From the NCBI GenBank assembly GCA_033064195.1, contig JARBJD010000649.1, positions 1 to 26,121 on the forward strand: DNA of 26,121 nt, read 5' to 3'. Under the pieces are notes generated by a model. It had not been told where the DNA came from and did not search any database. It was given only the letters and a program-made list of their open reading frames with translations. Below are positions 1 through 9,475 of this stretch, piece by piece. The translations under genes were made by a program, and so were the position numbers. Position 1 is the stretch's first letter; every line of letters starts with the position of its first letter. The DNA is from Blattamonas nauphoetae (taxonomy: Eukaryota; Preaxostyla; Oxymonadida).

Positions 1-10
1 CCCACAGTGC

Positions 11-49
11 CTCGCTCAGCATGAGTACGTGAGGTGTTTATGGGTCGGT
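11..49 (+). repeat. Left inverted terminal repeat of the DIRS-like element
   Basis: This segment, containing ATGAGTACGTGAGGTGTTTA, is the near-perfect reverse complement of 4350-4391. It marks the 3' end of the minus-strand element. The repeat may extend past the window start. Confidence 0.8.
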
Positions 50-433
50 GGATACACCGAAGACTGAGAATCGAATGAATCAAACTGCTTCTCCTTGAGC
101 TTGGCCAGATTATTTTGCGTTGGCTTCCTGGAATCAGCGCTGATGTTCCTTGCTCAACCGACCTGTGTGGGTGAAGGAAGGCCATTGAGCGCTAGTTCGA
201 GGATGCACAAGGCAGCCCTGTGTGGGTCCGAAGAGACTAACTGAGGGAGGCATCGCCTTTGCTGAGAGCGAGAATTGTGAACAGAACAGTTTAGTGTCGA
301 AAAGGAAATGAAGATTAGACTGAAAACTGGAAAGATGGGAGGGAGTAAAATAAAGTTATAAAACGAGGAGCTGATCTTGGGTGGAGTCGACACCAGAGTA
401 TCAAGCCGGCTACCTGAGCGAGAGCACTGTGTA

Positions 434-485
434 TTCCAGCTGGCGATGAGCCTGTTATCCAACAGGGCTCTCGCTCAGCATGAGT
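434..485. repeat. Internal complementary region of the DIRS-like element
   Basis: About 50 bp are complementary to 4375-4427, that is, to the right inverted repeat plus the sequence just outside it. It contains GATGAGCCTGTTATCC followed by the shared GCTCTCGCTCAGCATGAGTA. In DIRS elements such a region near the 3' end represents the junction of the two termini and serves in forming the circular DNA intermediate. It also contains a short self-complementary stretch around 449-471. Confidence 0.65.
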
Positions 486-499
486 ATCACAAGCTGGAA

Positions 500-1850
500 T
501 TTGTCTGTTCTGTTTTGCCAGGGCCTCGTGTTGTCAGCGTTCTGCAGATTCAGCTGGTCTGCGATCCAGTCTGAGGTCTGCTCTGTCCGCGACTCGGATG
601 TTGTACCACGGTCTGGGCGGCGGTCGAGTTGATATTCCACCCGACTGCGTTGATGTCCACCCAATCCATCTTTGTACGGATCTCAGATACGAGATCATCG
701 CATGTTTGATTGTATAGCCTCCAGATCGAAGGGAGTCCTAACTCTTGCAGGATTGCTTTCAAGTTTCCGGCTGGGTAGATAGTCTCTGGAGAGTCGCTTC
801 ATCAACCCAGACTGGCATTGTTGGCGGAGTGACAGCTGGCAGTTCGCTTTTGAATTGAAGATGTGAGAACTCAAGTTGCTGGTGTCGACTGGCGAAGTTC
901 ATGTTGTTACTGTTCTGTAGACCTTCTTGGTAATTTGCCTAATTGACATGATAATTCCGCTCTCGGTGCCCTTTAAACGTCTTAGCTCCACGTCACATCT
1001 CCCCATGAGCCTTTGCAGCTCCGCTTGTTTCAAACATCGTGAAAGCCATTACTGCTAAGGCGAGTGTTCTTCGCTGACGCTATGCTCTGTTCCTCTCCAT
1101 CTGCTCTCCCCGCCCACTTGAATAACGTTGTCCAACCATGACATCATATTCTCTTTGGTGGTGCAGTGGTCCTTGTTGATTTCCTTTTGGCATTTCTTCC
1201 ATAAGGAAAGGAAGAGTCCCTGGGCTGAGGAGACACAAAGTGGAGCGAATAGTAGTAGCAATGTCCATTGTGGACCTCTTCTCGAATCTGACAAACAACC
1301 AGTTCGTGAAGTTCAACATGTGAGCTTCGACTTCGCCGTGAACGAACTCCTCGTCAGACTTCCCGTTCGTCCGCAAACTCGTCCAACAACAATGAATCCT
1401 CCACTTCCCTTCGAGCGTCGCGGGTTGTGGGAGAAATCTGTCTGCTGCCTTCCGTCTATCTTGGCTACAACTCTGAGCTGACTAAAGAGTGTTCTCCGGT
1501 GTTCTGTCTGAAACCGACTCCCAGTCCGGGAGTCCTTGCCTTCCTTGACCTTCCAGAGACAAGCTTTGACTTGTCATCCTCATTATCATACGATCCGAGC
1601 GTTCGGCGAGTCGGGCACAGCTGGTGGAACAGGTGTGTCCAGACTGGCCTTCCTGGGAACTGAGCACAGCGCATGGAGCTGCAGCTTTAAGCCTGCCGAT
1701 TAGTCGGATGGGAGGGTAGCCTCTTCCCCTCCCAGTCCTGAACCAGTGCGTCTGTCGCTGTCGCTTCTGGCTCGCCAAGCTGAGCGACCAGTACTCTTCG
1801 AGAAGACGGTTTTTGTTGACGCAAATGCGTCCACTTCTGGTTTCCATTCC
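500..1850 (-). mobile_element. Downstream part of the DIRS-like element (recombinase expected)
   Basis: The stretch after the RNase H begins with sequence resembling the connection segment found after RNase H in DIRS-group elements (about 1847-1780). It then runs to the internal complementary region. By family architecture a tyrosine recombinase should lie here. I could not identify its conserved arginine-histidine-arginine-tyrosine set by eye, so the recombinase assignment is inference. Confidence 0.35.
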
Positions 1851-1895
1851 AGTTCTGAAATCAGCTGTTGGAAGATCGCAGGGAGGATCTGGTAC

Positions 1896-2267
1896 CTAAC
1901 GGGTGGAGGCGACTGAGAGTCCCCGCCATTTACGCACTTCTTTTACGTGTTCCACCATCGATATTCCTGTCGCGCAACGCCAAACTGCTGTTGTCAGCGG
2001 TATGTTCCTTCCTCCTTTCCACTTCTGCAGATTGAACTTTGTTGATGTGTTGTCGGTTCGAACTTCAAATTGGATATTCTCCTTCTTCAGAATGTGTCTT
2101 GACATTTTGACCGCTCGTTCTACCGCCATTGTCTCTTTACGTTGATCGAGTGTGGAAGTGTCTTCGCCGACCATCGACCGAACATTGGGATGGAGTGATT
2201 CTTCCACTCGAGCACTGCTCCCCCATCCCTTCGAGGCGTCTGTTGTCAGAAGCTTGAGGTTCCGCAA
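1896..2267 (-). mobile_element. RNase H region of the DIRS-like element
   Basis: The open segment contains TTDASKGWGSS, the typical first-aspartate block of retroelement RNase H. A later block, VRTDNTSTKF, carries the third acidic residue. It follows the reverse transcriptase directly, as in DIRS elements. Confidence 0.7.
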
Positions 2268-2299
2268 CGATATTTCAGTTGGTTGATTCGAGTGTCGCC

Positions 2300-3470
2300 T
2301 TCCAGAATGTGAGAGTCCCCAGGACGGACGGGTTCACAGCGACCGTTCCATCCCGTCCGTTTCACAGCTCTTTGAAGTGTTCGGTTCAACGCGCCAAGAT
2401 ATAGAGACGCTTGACAGTGCTGATGGTGTAGTGAATTCAGTTTCCCGATTAGTTTGGCGAGCGATCTGTTTGCCACTTTCTTCCGTCTGAGTGCAAGTGA
2501 CACAGTTTTTGAAGTAGCTTTGAAATACGCTGAGACCTTGGCTGGCGGTGTTCTGAATGTGCCCTCCTTCAAGTCGAGACTCCATCCAGAAAGTCCAATT
2601 GCTGCGTCGGTTCTAGAATCAGCTTGTCCATTGCAACCAACCCAGGTCCTGCAGGAAAATCAGAACCTCCTGTGTCACTGATCTCAAGTGTGTTTGATCT
2701 TGGTGGAGGAGGATGATGTCGTCCATGTATGCCAGAACCCTGATGTCCCATTTCTGTCGGATGTGGACAATCGCTGGGCGAAGGACTTTGCTGAACACCC
2801 GCGGTGCGTGTTTGACACCGAGGCATCGTCTGGTATAGATAGTCTTGGTTCTGAAAGCGGAACCAAGAAGCGTTGAAAATCCGACTGCACGTCGATGTGA
2901 TGGAACGCTTGCTGGATGTCGATCACTGTTGCGAAGTCGTTCGACTGAATCATGACCCGTAGCGTTGAAAAGTCCTCGTAACGGAAGCTCCTGTCCTTGA
3001 TTGCGTTGTTCAGCACTGTGCAGTCAGGATCTTCCGGTGTGTCCCGTCCCTTTTGGAATCATAAATGTCTTGTTCCACCACAGCACTTCGTTTGTGGTGG
3101 CTTCCCTGACAACGCCCATCTGAATCTCCTTCATCAGTTCCTGACCGTACAGCTGTTCAGTCGCGGTGATGCGTTGAAGGGAGTGGGATGCTGTATTCTG
3201 GAAGTCATCTTGTCTTCTGGTGACTTCCAGTCTCCAAACATCCTTTCCGTACCTTGTGTCGCCGCCAATCTCCTTCCACCGCTCCAGGTTTACCAGAAGT
3301 CTGTGATTCATAATCTGCGATCGAGGTGCTGCTTCGACTATTAGGGTCTGCGGCTTCCGGATGGTTTGTGGGCTGGGCGGAACGGCTTGTAGCTTCTGTT
3401 CGTTCAGGGATGGAAGGCTTGGTTGTCTTCCATCCCCTCCTGTCGAACAAAGTCTGGTCCTCCGCACCTG
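2300..3470 (-). mobile_element. Reverse transcriptase region of the DIRS-like element
   Basis: The translated minus strand shows the palm-domain block with the first catalytic aspartate (VIDIQQAFHHIDV, about 2880-2925). Further on, around 2715-2745, it shows the second catalytic aspartate box. The style of these blocks resembles DIRS-group reverse transcriptases rather than LINE-type enzymes. The region is broken and is listed only as a part of the fossil element. Confidence 0.7.
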
Positions 3471-4289
3471 TGAGGAGGGTTCTCAAACTCAGTTTGAATC
3501 TCGAGGGCCTGTGTGACGTCGGCCCAATTCTTGTTCCGCAGGTATCTTTGTGTTTGGATCTTGGTAGCTGCGTCCGCCATACAACACGCCACTTGTGACC
3601 ATTGCCGAAGCAACTCTTCAGAAGCGCTCTCCCTCATCAAGCTGACGAAGAGCTCGGACAACGCCGAAATGGCAACCAGGAGGCTGTCTACTGCAGCTTT
3701 CGCAATTGTGTCCATCTTCCCCGGCATATCATTCGGTTTCAAGGCATCTTTGGTCTTCCCCGTTATCTTGAACGCTGGTCGGAGGTACTCGGTGGAACCA
3801 CGAATCTCATCGAGGTACTCGGCGGGGAGAGTCGACGAGAGCCAGTCTAGTGAGCATTTCGGCATGTACACTCTCATTTGTGTTCTGGGCCATGAGAGCA
3901 AAACTACGGAGATTCTGGTGGGGCTGCATCGTGACCAATTTGGTGAGATTGTCGCTGTCTGCCGACTCACTCGTCTCGTCATCATCGATTGGTTTGTTTG
4001 ACCTCCTCTTCACCTTCTTTTTCATCTGGATCGGTTTAGGCTTTGGGAGATTGGCTCTCTTCCGCTTCACCAACAGATGTTGGTTCGCGTCTTCTGTGTC
4101 GGAGGAAGAACTAGAGTCGCTGTCTATGTGCTTATCTTGTCGGTTGTGTCCATTTTGATGACCTGGAGCACTATTTTGCTTATTTGACCCGACCATGCTT
4201 TGAAAAATGGTGGCAAAGTTGATGTAAATTGCTCGACAACGGACCGACCCAGGCCGGCGGTTCTGCGGCGGGAGTGGTCCGGCTGTCAT
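3404..4289 (-). mobile_element. Gag-like region of the DIRS-like element
   Basis: This is the first coding part in the element's reading direction. It is rich in serine and basic residues at its start and continues into a helical segment of mixed charge. There is no recognisable zinc knuckle. The assignment rests on its position upstream of the reverse transcriptase and on general composition. Confidence 0.45.
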
Positions 4290-4349
4290 CCTCGTTCCGA
4301 GAGGTGTGTTGGTTTCTCTGTTCGCGATTCATTCGAGGTGTTTGATCTA

Positions 4350-4427
4350 CCGACCCCATAAACACCTCACGTACTCATGCTGAGCGAGAGCCCTGTGTGG
4401 ATAACAGGCTCATCGCTTCAGCTGGAG
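4350..4427 (-). repeat. Right inverted terminal repeat and outer extension of the DIRS-like element
   Basis: Positions 4350-4391 mirror 11-49. Positions 4375-4427 mirror the internal region at 434-485. The outer edge near 4427 is where the shared sequence stops and host-like coding sequence of the receptor gene begins, so this is the likely element boundary. Confidence 0.7.
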
Positions 4428-4440
4428 CCTGGACGACATT

Positions 4441-5973
4441 CAGCGACCTTCGTCAGGAGCCATCCACGCGACGAACAGCAATGTGACACTGCGCCAGTCG
4501 GATCCTGACGCACAATGGACACCCTCGTGTTCCCCTCCGCTCGACAGAACATCAGATGTGTTGGAACAGGAAAGATCTCGTTTGAGTCCTCCAGCACTGG
4601 CTCGACAATGGCTGAGACAGACATGGGTGAGTGCCGACGATGATTGTGTTGTTGATGGAAGAACATCTCGCCGCGACACACTTTCTTTGAGCCGTCGCTG
4701 ATCACAAAGACTGCTCGAGTGAGTTTGTGAAGGAGAATCGATATGGAGTTGAGATTGTTGGAACAAAACTGGTTCCGTGTGGACTCTCGTTGGACGTGTT
4801 TGAGGATGACTCGTCGTCAACAAATGCGGACAAGCATGAAGTGATTGATCTCCGAACTGACCACAGATTGGACCGAAACATCCATCTCTCTCGTCCTCCC
4901 CACCTCTCGTCTGTCCACCCTCTCAAACACCCCTCGATGGCTGATCCGCATCCAGTTCGGAAGAGGACACACGACCGACTCGTTCGAACTGAAGATGAGT
5001 GCAAAAATGGCGCGTGCACAACTTTTGAGTCGCACTCTTCCCTGGCTGATCCCTCTCATCGTCGTCATCGTTGTCGCAATCCACGTTGCCATTTTCTTGT
5101 TCGTCTGTCTCCGCCGAAGAAAAACGAAGCAACCCGAACCGAAAAATGAGATGGATGCCCAAGACGACGATGAAGTGGAAAATCGAAGACCTCGACCACA
5201 CACCCACGAACCCGCCGAACAGTGCGCTGACGACGTTGGAATCGAAGCCGTTGGCAGTGTCTGACCAGACAATTCCACAAGACCCAGTTCCATCAGCGAT
5301 GTGGAGTCCACAGGATCAGTTTATTGAAGCTGTGGCGTGCTCTGGACAGTTTGGGACGGAGCTTGTTCGAAAGACGGACACTCTGTATGCTCGACTTCAC
5401 ACAGAACAAGGAAGGACGATTGCGCTGACGAAGGAACCTGTGCGACAACAACTTCTGAAAGGCATTATGAAGATTTGGGAGACGAATCAGTCAGCACTTC
5501 TCTTGACGAAGCTGTCGTCACACGTTGTGATGGTGGACGCAGCGAACAACGTGTTCCTGAATGTTCAGGGCGACCAAACTGCGTCGAATGGTGACGGACA
5601 AGAAGCGAACCGACAGGCGCAGATTTTGGAGGCTCGTCGCTGGAGTCCGCCTGAGTTGGACAACGACAATGGAGTTCAGAACGGGATTGACATTTCGAAA
5701 GCGGCAGTTTTTAGTCTTGGCCAGATCTTGTGGGAAATGGAGACTGATTCTGTGCCGTTCGGGGAAGTGGATGCAGTGAATGCTCAGAGACAGATGGGAG
5801 TTGGATCGACACTGAACATGGATGGTGTGAAAAACGAGAAATTGAAAGAAATGATCGAACAATGTCTCTCGACCGATCCAAACGACAGACCGACGCTTTC
5901 CGATCTGAACGAGTTCATCAATCCTGAACCAAAAGTCGAAGTCCCACCCCAACCGAACGATCCCACAGCATGA
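4441..5973 (+). pseudogene. 3' remnant of a receptor-like surface protein with pseudokinase tail
   Basis: Coding traces run from a beta-helix-like piece (SSGAIHATNSNVTL, from about 4450) through an extracellular stretch (FVKENRYGVEIVGTKLVPCG, about 4720-4780) to one membrane helix. The helix is LPWLIPLIVVIVVAIHVAI (about 5037-5110), followed by a basic stop-transfer CLRRRK. An acidic linker and a kinase-like C-terminal domain follow. These pieces lie in different forward frames: frame 1 near 4450, frame 2 to about 4860, frame 3 to about 5180, frame 1 to the TGA at 5971. The change near 5180 is in an A-run and fits a 2-nt loss. Large beta-helix proteins with a membrane helix and kinase-like tail are, from memory, common in this lineage. 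The 5' end is missing where the retroelement begins. Decay is likely, but assembly error in homopolymers cannot be excluded. Confidence 0.7.
5071..5973 (+). CDS. Kinase-like (pseudokinase) domain of the receptor remnant
   Basis: This is the longest open stretch of the receptor remnant. Recognisable protein begins near 5182 (KIEDLDHTPTNPPN). The first 110 nt of the open frame are a shadow of the membrane-helix frame, and no ATG marks a natural start. Late kinase subdomains are visible. RRWSPPEL (about 5635) matches the APE-type motif. AAVFSLGQILWEM (about 5702) matches subdomain IX. CLSTDPNDRPTLSDL (about 5862) matches subdomain XI with its conserved arginine. The place of the catalytic loop and DFG is taken by SSHVVMVDAANNVFLN, with no HRD or DFG, so phosphotransfer is unlikely. 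It would have sat in the cytoplasm behind the membrane helix and acted as a binding or scaffold module (inference). Confidence 0.65.
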   Translation: MSQSTLPFSCSSVSAEEKRSNPNRKMRWMPKTTMKWKIEDLDHTPTNPPNSALTTLESKPLAVSDQTIPQDPVPSAMWSPQDQFIEAVACSGQFGTELVRKTDTLYARLHTEQGRTIALTKEPVRQQLLKGIMKIWETNQSALLLTKLSSHVVMVDAANNVFLNVQGDQTASNGDGQEANRQAQILEARRWSPPELDNDNGVQNGIDISKAAVFSLGQILWEMETDSVPFGEVDAVNAQRQMGVGSTLNMDGVKNEKLKEMIEQCLSTDPNDRPTLSDLNEFINPEPKVEVPPQPNDPTA

Positions 5974-7023
5974 CCACCATCAACCATCTTGGCACCTCGT
6001 TGTTCTTCCTTTTCCACTCATCTTCGTTCTCGAACTTTCCACCTTCGTTGTCATCGCAACATCACTCTTCATTCTCTCTATTCAGTGTATATATGTCAGA
6101 TCTATTTTTCTCTGACCCAACATTTGAACACATCCCTCTCCATCAAATCTTTTGTCCAATCCCGATTCAAACATGTTCATTCTCCCAATTCCACACGTCT
6201 TCATTGTCCATTTTTCTTCCTTCCTGTTTCTTCACTCATCAATCTTCATATTGTAATCGCACAATCCTCCTCATTTTCTCGCTTCTGTTTGTGTATGATA
6301 GTTCAGTCGTTCTCTGACCCAAATGTGAAGGCGTCCCTGTCCATCACCACTTTTGTGCGATTCCGCTTCGGACCTCTTCAGAGACATCATCTCTGCCTCT
6401 TCATTCTCGCAAAGCCACTCTTCTTGATTCTCGCCTGTCTTCTCTTCATTTCATCTTTTGTGTCCACTCTGGAAAAGCCATTCTGTTCTTATTCTCACTC
6501 AGCTCCGACCGGATCGCACTATCGTTGTTTTCTTTGCTAGACCCTCCCCACCAACTTCAAACTGTCTCTTCATTTTCGACACAATATCTCTCGTCTCAGC
6601 CAGTTGCTCTGACTGTCACTTCGCACATCATCTTTCCACAGAATATCATGCTCCCATATCAACTTTGTTCACTTTCTTTGTCTTCATTTCTCACCGATGT
6701 CTGGTTCAACAGCACTGGATTTCTCACACACCGTTCTGTCATCCTTTTTCATAGTTTTCTTGCCATTTTGAATCGCTCTGTTTCTGTTTATCTTGTTCAA
6801 TCATTCTTTCCATCAGGAAAGACTGGTTCTGTGTTTCTGTTGCGCTTTCTGCACTCATCTCTCATTTCTCGTCCTTTCACTTTCGCCTCATCACTCACTA
6901 TCGCATATCACGTCAGAACAACTGTTCTTCATTTCTTCTCACTTTTTCATGATTCACCGAACCGATCTTTTGTGAAAGCGCTCCACCCAATACAATTGTT
7001 GGACAATTTTGGGAAATTGGAAA
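5974..7023. other. Pyrimidine-rich spacer without convincing gene
   Basis: This stretch of about 1 kb is strongly T- and C-rich on the plus strand. Its open frames translate to Ser/Phe/Leu-rich low-complexity sequence with no ATG-led domain, which is expected by chance for such composition. One partial internal duplication is visible: about 6106-6170 and 6312-6375 share TTCTCTGACCCAA and CATC-rich sequence downstream. I see no RNA gene. Confidence 0.5.
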
Positions 7024-7746
7024 ATGCCGGAAAAAAGACAAACAAAATGCGAACCTTTTCTCCAGCTCCAAATCATGTCATGTCACAGTACGATCCTTCC
7101 ATTCGTCGCGATGTTGAGAGTTCTCTGTGAGAACGACAGACCATCAGCTGTTGATCCCACGCCGGAATATGTGTTGGACTGTCAGACCTACCGAATTGGT
7201 CCCTCAATCAGATGTTTGTTGGATAGAGCGTGCTGATGACGAGATGGGAAGTAGTTGGTGGATGGGAGGACTCGACTTTGTGGAAGGAAGTTGCTGTTGA
7301 GAATGGACATCAATCGGCTTCAGAACGCGCATGGGATCACCAAAGTTTCCAAATTATCAAAATTGTCCAACTACTGTAGAGAGTGTGATTGGAAGATGGT
7401 TGTCAGGTTGAAACATAATATTCATTTTATGGTCCGGATCAATCTTCGCTCCACATTGTCAAGAATCTCTCATTAATCTTCCGCGAAGTCTCCTTTAGCG
7501 CATTTTTCGATTTTGTTCCTCTCTTCAGGATTTTTTTGAAGCACATGACCAATAAAGAACGAAATGATCTCCTTCATCGTTTTGGTGCTGCCATCTCTCA
7601 CCTCGATAATCAAGTTCGCTTTTTCCATTCATTATTCTCCCCATTTCATGCTTTCAACTTCTCTAGGAAATCGATATTGAGTCGCTCGCTAAACTCGGTC
7701 TGTTTCTTCCTCAGCCCATCCCGACCTCATCGACTCGTTCATCGAA
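7024..7746 (+). CDS. Probable 5' exons of an unidentified gene
   Basis: A plausible start is the ATG at 7024 (MPEKRQTKCEPFLQLQIM). The frame reads ENDRPSAVDPTPEYVLDCQT up to stops near 7233. The same frame is coding-like again from about 7255 to 7406 (ITKVSKLSKLSNYCRECDW). An intron at 7407-7528 (GTTGAA to CTTCAG) would join it in frame to 7529-7613 (NKERNDLLHRFGAAISHLDN). A second intron at 7614-7666 (GTTCGC to TCTCTAG) would lead to EIDIESLAKL. One more frame change is then needed to reach the next coding block. I do not recognise the protein. The exon structure is inference from splice-like borders and frame continuity. Confidence 0.35.
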
Positions 7747-8628
7747 ATGGTCACACGTTCTTGTTCTCTCCCCGACCTTCTCTTCCGTCATGATCGACAC
7801 CTCAATCTCATCTCCACCCTCAGCCAGTCTTCCTCTCCTCTCTTCCCCAAACTCGGCGAACCACTCATCGGTCCAAAATTTCCTCGTCACTCTGTCTTCT
7901 CCCCTCGCTCATTCACCGACCCTGCCAGCCCCTTCTTCCGCTTGGCCAGCACAGACCCTGCCTTTTTCAGCCGTCTTGTCAAGAAGTACACTGCAGATAT
8001 TCTTGACATCGCCATTTCGACAGCAGTTAGTTCGGTTCGGGTGGTGTCTGACCACCCATCTAAGCCCCACTGTCTGGACTTTGGTCGAGCGACTCAGAAT
8101 TGGGTTGTGCTTCTCAATGCGGTGGGAGAAGTGAAGATGGATCTGACACAGAACACACCAGCTTTCAACTCAGTCCCGTCGACTTTTCTCACTCTCCTCG
8201 TTCTCTCTGCTGCGAGCACCAACACTAACATGTCAACTGATGCTGTATCAATCTTCTCAAACAAGTTTGGCCTGTGCACACCCCAAACCCAGGCACTCCT
8301 CTTCGCCACTCCACCCACATTCCCTGTGAGCGATGCCTTCACTCCTCGACATCCTGAGGCGTTGGGAGAGGAGCACGCGAAAGGTCCTTCTCAGTCGATT
8401 TGTGCAGAAGCGAGTCGTTGTATCGTGTTGAAGTCTCGCTTCGAAGACTCGTCCGCAACCAGTGGCATCACGTTCATGAGAAAAGCTTGGAATTCCTTTG
8501 GCTGGATGTCTTGTGAATGCCCTTCACTCAACCATGGCACTCCCACACTCATTCCCCTTCTTCTCACCAGAGCTGTGTCGATCATAACACCAACCAACCG
8601 TGTGGAACGACAGGAACAGACCATCTGA
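7747..8628 (+). CDS. Unidentified protein, block 1 of a broken or intron-split gene
   Basis: This frame is open for 293 codons, while the other two forward frames are closed or low-complexity. It reads well upstream of its first ATG too (AHPDLIDSFIEMVTRS, from about 7714), so the true exon starts earlier. The translation is mixed hydrophobic and polar with helix-like segments (FFSRLVKKYTADILDIAI; WVVLLNAVGEVKMDL). No domain is recognised. It ends at a TGA (8626-8628) where the adjacent frame continues directly as coding sequence, so a 1-nt frame change near 8626 is likely. It appears to be one gene with the next two blocks. Confidence 0.45.
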   Translation: MVTRSCSLPDLLFRHDRHLNLISTLSQSSSPLFPKLGEPLIGPKFPRHSVFSPRSFTDPASPFFRLASTDPAFFSRLVKKYTADILDIAISTAVSSVRVVSDHPSKPHCLDFGRATQNWVVLLNAVGEVKMDLTQNTPAFNSVPSTFLTLLVLSAASTNTNMSTDAVSIFSNKFGLCTPQTQALLFATPPTFPVSDAFTPRHPEALGEEHAKGPSQSICAEASRCIVLKSRFEDSSATSGITFMRKAWNSFGWMSCECPSLNHGTPTLIPLLLTRAVSIITPTNRVERQEQTI

Positions 8629-9460
8629 ACTCACTGCACTGAGAATTCTTGCAGAAATGCAAAATAGACTCGACTTCTGTGTTTATTCACGTCAATCGCG
8701 CATGATTCTCCCAGGCGAGGAGAGAAGAGACATCAACTTTGTCCATCTCTTCCCATTCCTTGGAGCAGAATCACAAGCTCGGTTTCTGTCATCGTTCATC
8801 GCATTCCACACGTCAACTGTCCCTTTCATCCACAGCTCGTTGGAAAGGATGGTGGAATGCTTGCTTGAGGTGACGACAGTGACTTCGAACAACACTCCTA
8901 TCGCTCTTCTCACGAAATTGAAAAAAGTGACGGAATTCCTCTCTGGAATCAATCCAGAGACTCGCTCTTTCGAAAACAGTCCCAGATACGTGTCGCCGTT
9001 TGAGAAATTAATCGTCAAGAAGCTGCAAACAGCAGAGGGCGAGGAGAGATGGAGACTTCTCACGCAGCTGGTTGTTGTTTCGAGAGAGACTCCAGACATC
9101 GCGAACGAGCTGATGAAAGTTGAAAACGAAACCCAAGCTCTCTTTTTCTTCTCTCTTCACATCATCCGCTCCACTCCACGCGTCGCTCTCCATCTCGAGA
9201 CGAACCCTGATGCTTTCCGTCGCGTTGTCGAGTTGGTTGGTCATACAGATAGTCTTCCTTTGATTGCTGTCACATTGCCACACATCGCAGATGCTGCTAG
9301 ACAATTCGTCATTCCACCTGACGACGAAGCCCCATTCCAAATCGAGCTGAAGCCAGAAATGTCTGAAATTGTCATTCGTAGTCTTCGGATGATAACAAGT
9401 CATCGCCGAGAAGGAGGAAAGGAGGGATGTGTTGGGGGGAAGGATGAGATGACGTCGTAG
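8600..9460 (+). CDS. Unidentified helical-repeat-like protein, block 2
   Basis: This open block has balanced composition and amphipathic helices, such as PIALLTKLKKVTEFLSGINP, EKLIVKKLQTAEGEERWRLL and IANELMKVENETQALFFFSL. These suggest an alpha-helical repeat (HEAT- or armadillo-like) fold, but no specific family is recognised. The first codon is GTG, and the first ATG is near 8657 (MQNRLDF). Continuity with block 1 across 8626 suggests this is an internal part, not a start. It stops at TAG 9458-9460, after which the same frame stays open for 390 codons. The segment before the stop (about 9403-9457) is G-rich and unlike the rest, so it may be an inserted or decayed stretch. Confidence 0.55.
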   Translation: MWNDRNRPSELTALRILAEMQNRLDFCVYSRQSRMILPGEERRDINFVHLFPFLGAESQARFLSSFIAFHTSTVPFIHSSLERMVECLLEVTTVTSNNTPIALLTKLKKVTEFLSGINPETRSFENSPRYVSPFEKLIVKKLQTAEGEERWRLLTQLVVVSRETPDIANELMKVENETQALFFFSLHIIRSTPRVALHLETNPDAFRRVVELVGHTDSLPLIAVTLPHIADAARQFVIPPDDEAPFQIELKPEMSEIVIRSLRMITSHRREGGKEGCVGGKDEMTS

Positions 9461-9475
9461 ATTGTCAAGTCATGT

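Larger units (their letters stand above)
1..4427 (-). mobile_element. Degraded DIRS-like retrotransposon
   Basis: The minus strand carries, in order, a Gag-like region, a reverse transcriptase, an RNase H and a long downstream part where this class usually has its tyrosine recombinase. The two ends are inverted, not direct, repeats of each other (about 11-49 and 4350-4391). A third related segment at about 434-485 is complementary to the right end and its outer extension, which is the internal complementary region typical of DIRS elements. The element is broken in several places (roughly five to ten) and is a fossil. The near identity of its repeats suggests moderate rather than great age. 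The left boundary lies at or before base 1, so the full length and left flank are not visible. The recombinase itself could not be confirmed by eye. Confidence 0.7.

Noticed and set aside
4354-4361. CCCATAA inside the retroelement end as another promoter box
   Set aside because: It occurs within the inverted terminal repeat, with no start codon or gene 35 nt downstream. The match is likely chance.
5989-7130. Forward frames of 183 and 201 codons in the spacer
   Set aside because: They are Ser/Phe/Leu-rich products of a pyrimidine-rich strand, lacking domains or promoter features.
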